From assembly GCF_050389775.1 (NCBI RefSeq), contig NZ_CP177144.1, positions 3,472,001 through 3,536,000 of the forward strand: DNA of 64,000 nt. The letters are read 5' to 3'. Made by a program: the position numbers and the translations under genes. Positions 18,367 through 25,664 of this stretch are shown here, piece after piece. The notes beneath the pieces are model-generated. The model saw nothing but the letters and a program-made list of their open reading frames with translations. It searched no databases and had not been told where the DNA came from. The stretch is from Marinibacterium sp050389775 (GTDB taxonomy: Bacteria; Pseudomonadota; Alphaproteobacteria; Rhodobacterales; Rhodobacteraceae). Position 1 is the first letter of the stretch; every line of letters starts with the position of its first letter.

Positions 18367-21300
18367 CTACAGGTCCTCCAATAAAGCGGCGAGTTCGGCG
18401 TCAATATCGCCATCGCCGGCCTGCGCCGGCGGCACGGCCGGCGCGTCGTTTGCGAAATCAGATAGAAGATCGTCCAGTTCGGCCATCATGTCTGTGTCCT
18501 GGGTCACAGAGGGCGCGGTTTCCCCGCCCGTGGCCGCCGTCGTCGGCCGGGGCGGACGCGGTGGCGACGGCTCCGGTGGCGGCAGGTCGCTCCAGGGTCC
18601 GCGCAGGGGCGCGCCGCCCAGGGCATTGAACGAACCCAGCCGGATCTCGTCGCGGCCCTTGATCCAGACCACGGGCATCAGCCCCCGGGCCATGACCTCT
18701 TCGACCCGGGCCAGCGTCAGGTTGCGCTCGGTGCAGGGCAAGGCCACCTGGTCGCCATGGCGGTCGGTGACGTAATGGTAGGGGATGTCGCCCAGCGACA
18801 TGACGCTGCCCAGGTCCAGCGCCGGGCCGTTGCGCCGATAGCTGCGGGCCAGAAGGATCGTCACCAGCACCACCGGGTTGGCCCACAACAGGCCCGACAG
18901 CCCCTCGGCCATGGTGAATTCCTCGAAGTCGAATTCATAGGTCGGCTCGGTCCGGGCGCCGTAGGGCCGGCGCAGCATGAACCGCGGCGTGGCCAGACCC
19001 AGGTAGGCCGCCTCGGGCATGGCGCGCAGGGTGTCCCAGGCCTCGGCCACCAGCGGGTGGCGGTCGTCCCTGGGCGTGGCCATGAAGCCGGTCGACAGGG
19101 CCGAGACAAAGGGCGCATCGACATGGGCCGCCACCCGGGCGATCCGGCCCAGGATCTGGGCATGCACCGGGGTTTCCTCGAAGGTGTAAAGCCCGATCAG
19201 CGCCGAATAGCCGCCCCGCCCGGTGTCCTCGTCCAGCGGCGGGCCTGTCAGCAGCTGCACCAGCCCGCTGTCCGACAGGTCTTCGGAGGCGGCCAGGTCG
19301 GCGGCGATTTCCTCGGCCGAAATGTCATAGAGCATGATGTCGAGCCGGTCGTCGGCCTCGACCGAGCGGGCCAGCAAGTCGAGGCTGCGCCACTGGGCTT
19401 CCAGGGCCTGCACGTCGGGGTGGTGCAGGATCAGGCGCATGGCGGCGGCCACCGATGCATCCACCGCAGCGATGGCCTGGCCGTCGGGGGCCTGGCGCAG
19501 GTGCGGGCCGACGATGCGGGCGATCATCTCGTCCAGCGGGCCGGCCGTGGCCGGCGCCGGGGCGCTGGCGCCGATCAGCCGCTGGAAATCGCTCAGCCGG
19601 CAATCGGCAGGCACGGCGGTGGCGGCCGAGCGTCGCCGGCTGGGCGCCAGCGGCATGTCATGGGTCTCGGCCCAGGTCTTCAGCCGGGCCAGCGCGGCAT
19701 CGGCGGTGGCCCCCGCGCCCAGCTGCGCGCGCAGGGCCTTCAGCTCGGCAAAGAGCGGGACATTGGCAAAGATCTCGTCGGGGTGCAGGTCGTCCAGCCC
19801 GCTCAGCGGCAGGTGCACCCCGGCCCCGTCCCGGCCCAGCGGCAGGACCATGTCTTCGGCAAAGCCCTCGATGATGTCCTCGACGGTGTCGGGGTCGAGC
19901 ATCACCGGCGCCCGGGCAGCCAGAGCCGCGCCAGTCTCGATCTGCCCCCGCGCGGCGCGGCCGCTGAAATCGCCGAAGAGCGCGATGCGGAAGCGCTTGC
20001 GGTTCAGCATGTCCGGCGCCGGCCGGTCGCCGGTCATGGTGCCAAAGACCAGCTCGGGCTCGGTCGGCCTCGGGGGCTGTTCCTGCCCGGCAGCCGCCTC
20101 GGGAGACGCGCCCTGCGCAGAGGCATCACCCTCACCACCCCCCGCATCCGCCGCGCCACCCGCAGGCAAGCCAAGGTCGCCCAACAGATCATCCAGATCG
20201 TCCAGCGCCGCCGTGGCGGTCTCTTCGCCCTGGTCACTGTTCGCCGCACCCTGGTCCCCGGCATCTGCGCCTTGCCCGGCGGCACCGTCCTTGCCAATGG
20301 CATCCGCACCCAGCCCGGCGACATCGGCCTGGCCACCGGCATCTGCGGCCATCCCCAAATCGCCGCCAGCCTGGTTTCCGGCACCTGCACCCTGCCCGGC
20401 ACCCAGGCTGCCCGGCCCATCCGAAACAGCCTCGGCCCCACCCAGATCTCCCAACAGGTCATCCAGATCGCCCAGCACGTCGGCCGCGCCCTTGTCTGCG
20501 TCATCCGCATCTGGCGCGGCGCTCGCGGCCCCCGATCCATCCGCCTGCCCCGACGCCTCTGCGGCCGCCACAGCTGCGGCCAGATCCGTCGCCCCCGGAT
20601 CACCCAGCAAGTCATCCAAATCGCCCAGCGCGGCGGCTGCAGCGTTCTCCGCTTCATCGGCCCCTACTGCGGCATCCCCCGATCCAGCCGCCCCCCCGGC
20701 GTCGGTCGGCGCATCCGGTGCGGCCATGTCTGCCCCACCCGGATCGCCCAGCAAATCATCCAATTCGCCCAGCGCGTCGGAGGCATCACCGGCCCCTTCA
20801 TCCAACCCGGTGGCTGCACCGGCATCACCTGGACCATTGCCCAATTCGGTCGCCTCTGCAGACGCACCAGCCGTGGCATCCGATCCCCCCGCATCCGGCC
20901 CGGCGAGATCACCCAGCAAGTCGTCCAGACCATCCAGCGCCCCGCCATCAGCATCGGCGTCGGCTCCGCTATTGGCGTTGGCGTTGGCGTTGGCGTTGGC
21001 GTTGGACATGCCTCCCTCTGCATCGACAGCGTCAACCGGGTTCCACAGAACATCGTCCATGTCGTCTGCCTCTCCGTCGCCCGTTTCGGCAGCAACGGCA
21101 CCGACATACGCTCCCACATCGGCGTCCCCACCCGGATCAGCCAGCATGTCCCCTAACCCGTCATCATCAGACGTAGCTTCGGAAACCGGTTCAAGACTGG
21201 CCAAGGCTGCTCCTGCCGCATCCTCTTCCTCAGTGTCCGGCGCGGGGGCGCTCATCCCGCCAAGGATGTCATCCAGGCCGTCGTCTGCCGGCGTATCATC

Positions 21301-23172
21301 GGCGACGGGCTCAAGGCTGGCCAAGGCCGCGCCTGCCGCATCCTCTTCCGCTGTGTCCGGCGCGGGGGCGCTCATCCCGCCAAGGATGTCATCCAGGCCG
21401 TCGTCTGCCGGCGCATCATCGGCAACCGGTTCAAGGCTGGCCCAGGCAGCCCCTGCGGTATCCTCTTCCGCTGTATCCGGCGCGGGGGCGCTCATCCCGC
21501 CAAGGATTTCATCCAAGCCGTCGTCTGCCGGCGCATCATCGGCAACCGGTTCAAGACTGGCCAAGGCTGCTCCTGCCGCGTCCTCTTCCGCTGTTTCCGG
21601 CGCGGGAGCACTCATCCCACCAAGGATGTCATCCAGGCCGTCGTCTGCCGGCGCATCATCGGCAATAGGCTCAAGGCTGGCCAACGCAGTCCCTGCGGTA
21701 TCCTCTTCCGCTGTGTCCGGCGCAGGGGCGCTCATCCCGCCAATGATGTCAGCCAGGCCGTCGTCTTCGGCCTTCTCTTCCTCGACCGGTTCAAGGCTGG
21801 CCAAGGCCGCCGCAGCTCTGTCATCCCCGGTCGGCTCCTGTGGTGCGCTTGCAATGGCTCCGAGGATCGCCGTATGATCTTCGGCGGGGTCGTTCTCATC
21901 GACCGGGGCGCGTGCCAGGTCGCCCAGCACATCTGCCGTGTCCTCACCGGCGTCTTCCACGGTCGGCGCGGATGGCAGGCCCGCCAGGACGTCATCCAGA
22001 ACTTCCGTGTCCCCGGGATCGACAGGCTCGGACGCTGCAAGCCCGGCAAGCACGGTGCTGGTGGTATCCTCCGCGTCTTGCTCTGCCGGTTCAGACGACA
22101 ACCCGGCCAATACATCACCGGTGGTATCCTCTGTCTTCTCCTCCACCGGAGCGCCTGCCAGGCCCGACAGCACCTCCGCTGCCGTGTCGTCCTCCTCTGC
22201 CTGCGCGGGCGCCATTTCCGACAGACCGGCCAGAACGTCCCCGGTCGTATCCGCCTCGGCTTCTTCTACCGGCGCAGACGACAGCCCGGCCAGTACATCA
22301 CTGGTGGTATCCTCTGTCTTGTCCTCCTCCGGGGCGGATGCCAGGCCCGCTAACACCTCCGCTGCCGTGTCGTCCTCCTCTGCCTGCGCGGGCGCCATCT
22401 CCGACAGACCGGCCAGAACGTCCCCGGTCGTATCCCCCTTGGCCTCCTCTTCCGGCGCAGACGACAGCCCCGCCAGGACAGCGCCGACATCATCCTCTGC
22501 CGCCTCCTCCACCGGCGCGGACGCCAGGCCGGCCAGAACGTCCGCCGTATCGTCCTCCTCCGCCTCGGACACGGGTGTGGCTACGAGGGCGGACAGGACT
22601 TCGCCGGTCGTGTCGGCCGGGCCCTTATCGGCGGGCGGTGCGAGGCTGCGCAGGGTGGCCAGGGCTGCGTCGGCCTCGGGCGAGCCGGAGGGCGCGGCGC
22701 CGCCCAGCGCGGCCAGAAGCGACGGATCGGCCAGGATCGTCTCGATCAGCGCCTCTGCCCCGGCCTTGCCGTCCATGTAGGCCATCAGGTCGCTCAGCTG
22801 GCGGCGCGCCTCGAGCAGCGCGCGCAGCGGTTCGACCCGCGCGGCAATCGCGCCGGGCTCGAAATCGGACATCGCCTCGAAGGTCAGATCGACCGCCAGG
22901 TTGCCCTCGCCGGTCAGCGTGTTCGGCACGGCGAATGCCACCCGCGGCGCCATCGCCTTCATCCGCGCATCGAAATTGTCGACATCGATCTCAAGGAACG
23001 CCCGGTCGGCCACGGCGGGTGGCTCGACATGGGACTTGCCCGACAGGTCCGACAGCACCCCCATGACAAAGGGCAGCTGGACCGATTTCTCGGAGCCGTA
23101 GAGCTCGACATCATATTCGATCTGCACCCGCGGCGCGCGGTTGCGGGCGATGAACTTCTGGCTGTCGCTCAT
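18367..23172 (-). CDS. Giant T6SS sheath fusion: TssB - acidic repeat array - TssB-like - truncated TssC
   Basis: 1601-aa cytoplasmic protein. Residues 1-160 are a full TssB domain, close to the separate TssB at 34855-35361 (both have KFIARNRAPRVQIEYDVELYG). Residues 161-1035 are an acidic Ala/Asp/Glu/Pro repeat region: xVLAGL-type motifs every 20-21 residues from 191 to 435, then 40-residue units holding AALASLEP plus DILGGM to about 680, then five LDDLLGD motifs (749, 804, 852, 903, 993). Residues about 1057-1175 look like a second TssB domain (FRIALFGDFSGRA). Residues 1211-1527 match the N-terminal two thirds of TssC (LILHHPDVQALEAQWRSLDL, PRFMLRRPYG, RGLMPVVWIKG), but the TssC C-terminal domain is missing and a tail with LDDLL and LLEDL follows. 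It overlaps the channel gene by 4 bp. Sheath homology is seen; role as anchor, cap, ruler or regulator is unknown. Confidence 0.88.
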   Translation of the reverse strand: MSDSQKFIARNRAPRVQIEYDVELYGSEKSVQLPFVMGVLSDLSGKSHVEPPAVADRAFLEIDVDNFDARMKAMAPRVAFAVPNTLTGEGNLAVDLTFEAMSDFEPGAIAARVEPLRALLEARRQLSDLMAYMDGKAGAEALIETILADPSLLAALGGAAPSGSPEADAALATLRSLAPPADKGPADTTGEVLSALVATPVSEAEEDDTADVLAGLASAPVEEAAEDDVGAVLAGLSSAPEEEAKGDTTGDVLAGLSEMAPAQAEEDDTAAEVLAGLASAPEEDKTEDTTSDVLAGLSSAPVEEAEADTTGDVLAGLSEMAPAQAEEDDTAAEVLSGLAGAPVEEKTEDTTGDVLAGLSSEPAEQDAEDTTSTVLAGLAASEPVDPGDTEVLDDVLAGLPSAPTVEDAGEDTADVLGDLARAPVDENDPAEDHTAILGAIASAPQEPTGDDRAAAALASLEPVEEEKAEDDGLADIIGGMSAPAPDTAEEDTAGTALASLEPIADDAPADDGLDDILGGMSAPAPETAEEDAAGAALASLEPVADDAPADDGLDEILGGMSAPAPDTAEEDTAGAAWASLEPVADDAPADDGLDDILGGMSAPAPDTAEEDAAGAALASLEPVADDTPADDGLDDILGGMSAPAPDTEEEDAAGAALASLEPVSEATSDDDGLGDMLADPGGDADVGAYVGAVAAETGDGEADDMDDVLWNPVDAVDAEGGMSNANANANANANSGADADADGGALDGLDDLLGDLAGPDAGGSDATAGASAEATELGNGPGDAGAATGLDEGAGDASDALGELDDLLGDPGGADMAAPDAPTDAGGAAGSGDAAVGADEAENAAAAALGDLDDLLGDPGATDLAAAVAAAEASGQADGSGAASAAPDADDADKGAADVLGDLDDLLGDLGGAEAVSDGPGSLGAGQGAGAGNQAGGDLGMAADAGGQADVAGLGADAIGKDGAAGQGADAGDQGAANSDQGEETATAALDDLDDLLGDLGLPAGGAADAGGGEGDASAQGASPEAAAGQEQPPRPTEPELVFGTMTGDRPAPDMLNRKRFRIALFGDFSGRAARGQIETGAALAARAPVMLDPDTVEDIIEGFAEDMVLPLGRDGAGVHLPLSGLDDLHPDEIFANVPLFAELKALRAQLGAGATADAALARLKTWAETHDMPLAPSRRRSAATAVPADCRLSDFQRLIGASAPAPATAGPLDEMIARIVGPHLRQAPDGQAIAAVDASVAAAMRLILHHPDVQALEAQWRSLDLLARSVEADDRLDIMLYDISAEEIAADLAASEDLSDSGLVQLLTGPPLDEDTGRGGYSALIGLYTFEETPVHAQILGRIARVAAHVDAPFVSALSTGFMATPRDDRHPLVAEAWDTLRAMPEAAYLGLATPRFMLRRPYGARTEPTYEFDFEEFTMAEGLSGLLWANPVVLVTILLARSYRRNGPALDLGSVMSLGDIPYHYVTDRHGDQVALPCTERNLTLARVEEVMARGLMPVVWIKGRDEIRLGSFNALGGAPLRGPWSDLPPPEPSPPRPPRPTTAATGGETAPSVTQDTDMMAELDDLLSDFANDAPAVPPAQAGDGDIDAELAALLEDL
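20972..21005 (-). repeat. Hexanucleotide microsatellite in the sheath-fusion gene
   Basis: Five perfect TTGGCG units (20972-21001) plus a partial sixth encode an alternating Asn-Ala run near residues 723-734. Slippage would change length in frame by two residues, not switch the gene off. Confidence 0.95.
21181..21780 (-). repeat. Five tandem 120-bp coding repeats (40-residue units)
   Basis: Five adjacent units of exactly 120 bp, recognisable by the recurring GGCGCGGGGGCGCTCATCCC block at 21238, 21358, 21478, 21598 and 21718 (with a few base changes). They encode 40-residue units containing ASLEPVADDAPADDGLDDIL and GGMSAPAPDTAEED. Near identity between copies implies recent duplication or gene conversion. 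Confidence 0.92.
21920..22620 (-). repeat. Coding repeats with about 61-bp minor and 183-bp major period
   Basis: Encodes about twelve 20-21 residue units of the type DTTGDVLAGLSSAPVEEA. A higher-order 61-residue (183-bp) unit recurs: the block GTGGTATCCTCTGTCTT is found at 22121 and again at 22304. Part of the linker of the giant sheath fusion. Confidence 0.85.
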
Positions 23173-24371
23173 GACCCGCCTCCCTGTTTCAGCGTGCCGA
23201 TCTCGCCGCGCAGCGCGCGGATCTCGTCGCGCAGCGCCAGCACGTGTTCATCGACCACGTCGGTTTCCGAGCGCACCAGCTCGCGAAGGCGTTCGAACTC
23301 GGCCTCGGCATCGGCCTCGACGGCCTGTTGCATCGTGTTGACCAGGATACCGATGAAGAGGTTGAGCACCGAAAAGGCCGTGAGCACGATGAAGGGCACG
23401 AAAAATGCCCAGGCCATCGGGAATTCCGCCATGACCGGGCGCACGATGCCCATCGACCAGCTCTCCAGCGTCATGATCTGGAACAGCGAATAGACCGAAC
23501 GGCCCAGCGTGCCGAACCAGTCGGGAAAGGCATCGCCATACATCAGCGTGGCCATGACCCCGAAGACGTAATAGACGATCGACAGCATGACGATCACCGC
23601 GCCCATGCCGGGCAGCGCGTCGAACAGCGCCTGCACCACCGCCCGCATCTGGGGCACGGCCGACAGCACGCGCATGGCCCGGATCACGCGCAGCCCGCGC
23701 AGGGCCGACAGCTCGGACCGGTTGGGCAGCAGGCCCAGCCCGACGACAACCAGGTCGAAGATGTTCCAGGCGTTGCGGAAGAACCCCCAGCCGTAGGCAT
23801 AGAGCTTGAGCAGCATCTCGGCCACGAAGATGGCCAGGATCACCCGGTCAAAGCCGGTCAGGAAACCGCCGGCCGCATCCATGACCTGGTCCGAGGTCGA
23901 CATGCCCAGGGTGATGGCATTGACGATGATGATCACCAGGATGCCGTTGGCGACCTGGGGCAGTTCGACGAAATGACGGACGCGGTCGCGCAGGGTGGGC
24001 TCGGCACCGGTGCCCGGCCCTGCGTCGCCACCACCAGCACCCGCCGGAATACGAGCGGTGACGGGCCCGGCACCATGAATGGCCTGATCCGCAGGATCAC
24101 GACCGGCGCCAGACCCGGTGTCGGAGCCGGCGTGGCCCATCGTACCGCGACCGGTGGCCGACACGGGTTCGGGCCCAACACGGCCCAGCGGTTCCAGACC
24201 TGCGCCCGACACCGCACCATGTCCGGTGCTGCCCGTCGGAGCGGGACCGGTGACTGATCCGGTATCACCGGCGCCATTGTCCCTGCCGGCGGCCACGGGT
24301 CCGGGGGCGGCGGTGCCATTTCGGCCCGCCGCCTGGCTGGTGATCTCGCCCCTGTCCGTCCTGTCTGCCAT
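23169..24371 (-). CDS. NaChBac-type voltage-gated cation channel with long disordered N-terminus
   Basis: 400-aa inner-membrane protein. After about 110 Gly/Pro/Ala/Thr-rich residues comes a single six-helix ion-channel repeat: S1 begins at ANGILVIIIVNAITLGM, S4 carries Arg at every third position (RGLRVIRAMRVLSAVPQMR), the pore selectivity filter is TLESWSM near residues 297-303 (NaChBac has TLESW), and S6 is FSVLNLFIGILVNTMQ. A coiled-coil C-terminus (EFERLRELVRSETDVVDEHV) follows, as in bacterial sodium channels. The filter predicts sodium (possibly calcium) selectivity. ATG at 24371 has GGAG ten bases upstream; a GTG at 24404 is possible. Its stop overlaps the start of the sheath fusion (ATGA), so the two are translationally coupled. 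A voltage-gated channel inside a T6SS operon is unusual. Confidence 0.9.
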   Translation of the reverse strand: MADRTDRGEITSQAAGRNGTAAPGPVAAGRDNGAGDTGSVTGPAPTGSTGHGAVSGAGLEPLGRVGPEPVSATGRGTMGHAGSDTGSGAGRDPADQAIHGAGPVTARIPAGAGGGDAGPGTGAEPTLRDRVRHFVELPQVANGILVIIIVNAITLGMSTSDQVMDAAGGFLTGFDRVILAIFVAEMLLKLYAYGWGFFRNAWNIFDLVVVGLGLLPNRSELSALRGLRVIRAMRVLSAVPQMRAVVQALFDALPGMGAVIVMLSIVYYVFGVMATLMYGDAFPDWFGTLGRSVYSLFQIMTLESWSMGIVRPVMAEFPMAWAFFVPFIVLTAFSVLNLFIGILVNTMQQAVEADAEAEFERLRELVRSETDVVDEHVLALRDEIRALRGEIGTLKQGGGS

Positions 24372-24391
24372 GGCGGTCTGTCTCCGCTCCT

Positions 24392-24454
24392 GTTCACCGT
24401 TCACGCAAGTCTACCGTTCACGTTTATTGTCGTTCACGCATGGTCGCCGTTCAT
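24392..24454. repeat. Iterated GTTCAC direct repeats upstream of the channel gene
   Basis: CGTTCAC(G) occurs at 24398, 24415 and 24431, with CGTTCAT at 24448 and an extra GTTCAC at 24392; the main spacing is 16-17 bp. On the gene's strand these read GTGAACG. The repeats lie across the 5' end and upstream of the channel gene and could be a binding array or a remnant of tandem duplication. Confidence 0.6.
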
Positions 24455-24555
24455 GCCGTCCGTCACCGGCCGGTGCGGCCGCCCCGGCCCGGGCGCCCGC
24501 CTGTCGTTCGTGCCCGCCCCGGCCCGGCCGCCGGATTGCGAGGCTTTGCCCCGGG

Positions 24556-25641
24556 TCAGAAGGCCTTGACCGCGCTCGACGTCACATCGGCCGCGTTCTT
24601 GAAGAAATCGGCCCAGCGGTTCGACGTATCCAGATCGGGCACCTTGCGCGGCTGGGCCTTGACCAGGTCCTGCTTGGCCGTCTTCAGCGCGGCCAGCACA
24701 TCGGCCGGCTTGCCGCCCAGCTGGGTTTCGAACTTCAGGATGTCCGACTGTCCCTGTTCCAGGTTCTTGCGGGCTTCCTGCACCTTCTTGTCGCCGCTCT
24801 TGTCACCGTCGAGCTTCTTGATCGCCACCAGGAATTCCTGTTTCACCTGGCCCACCTTCAGCGTCATCGCCTCGTGGTTGGCATTGGCCGCCTCGATCGC
24901 CTTGAGCGCCTTGTCGATGGCCTTTTCGGCGGTCGCGACCTCGTCGGCGGCAATCGCCACATTGGCCCGGTACTGCTTGGCATAGGCCGTCAGGTCCTTG
25001 GCCGTGGACACGATCAGCGACAGCCCCTTGGTGATCAGCGCCGCGGCCGCCACGATGACCACCGCCGCTGCGCCCCCGGTGGCAATGGTGGCCACCGTGG
25101 CAAAGGCGATGGCCGTGGCCACGACGACGAACTTGACCAGCGTCCAGGCCAGCTTGCCGTGATCCTTCTTGAGCGTCGCGCCTTCCTGGATCTTCTTGCA
25201 ACCGGCCTCGTGCGCGGGCCGGGTCAGCCGGGCCACGGCCTCCTGGTAGAGCTTCTGCGCCTCGGCCCCGATCTTGACCAGCTCGCTGTCCTTGAAGGCG
25301 TTCATCTGCTTGAGCGCCGCCTCGACCTCCTTGCCCGTCGGCGGCGACTTGGCGTGTTTCTTGGTAAAGGCCAGTTCCATGGCCATCATCTTCTTTTCCA
25401 CCCCGTCGATCAGCGCCTGGATCGCCTTGGTCACCGCGGTCAGCGCCTTCTTGTAGGCCGACTGGATCGTCTTGCCGACCTCGGCCAGGTACGCCCCCCG
25501 GCTCTTGTCCGAGATCGCGGCGATCCCCTCGTTCTTCCAGCTGAACGTGGCATCGCCCGACAGCTCGACATATTTCTTCGAACTCTTCAGCCGCATCTTT
25601 TCGACAACCTTGTAGCCGCCGGCCTCCATCACGAATTGCAT
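24556..25641 (-). CDS. Unknown helical protein with central hydrophobic hairpin, in T6SS operon
   Basis: 361-aa protein with no signal peptide. It is almost wholly helical, Ala/Lys-rich and coiled-coil-like (residues about 45-160 and 225-330). A central hydrophobic stretch of about 45 residues (about 173-218, starting WTLVKFVVVATAIAFATVA and continuing through AAAVVIVAAAAL) could form two membrane helices. Good GGAGGAG ribosome site before the ATG at 25641, and 24 bp downstream of tssH. The layout of long amphipathic helices around a hydrophobic hairpin is like alpha-pore-forming toxins or membrane tethers, so it may be a secreted effector, or a partner of the adjacent channel. No family recognised; this is inference from composition. 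Confidence 0.75.
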   Translation of the reverse strand: MQFVMEAGGYKVVEKMRLKSSKKYVELSGDATFSWKNEGIAAISDKSRGAYLAEVGKTIQSAYKKALTAVTKAIQALIDGVEKKMMAMELAFTKKHAKSPPTGKEVEAALKQMNAFKDSELVKIGAEAQKLYQEAVARLTRPAHEAGCKKIQEGATLKKDHGKLAWTLVKFVVVATAIAFATVATIATGGAAAVVIVAAAALITKGLSLIVSTAKDLTAYAKQYRANVAIAADEVATAEKAIDKALKAIEAANANHEAMTLKVGQVKQEFLVAIKKLDGDKSGDKKVQEARKNLEQGQSDILKFETQLGGKPADVLAALKTAKQDLVKAQPRKVPDLDTSNRWADFFKNAADVTSSAVKAF

Positions 25642-25664
25642 CCCTGGCTCCTCCTCCGAAGCTC

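Noticed and set aside
20972..21005. Hexanucleotide repeat as a phase-variation switch
   Set aside because: A unit change of 6 bp keeps the frame, so it cannot turn the gene on or off.
21181..21780. Regular 120-bp repeats considered as a CRISPR or satellite
   Set aside because: Units are contiguous, coding and in frame; no spacers and no cas genes.
18757..21877. Long plus-strand frames opposite the sheath fusion, up to 847 codons
   Set aside because: They mirror the coding repeats of the fusion; Ser/Ala/Pro-only composition and no motifs.
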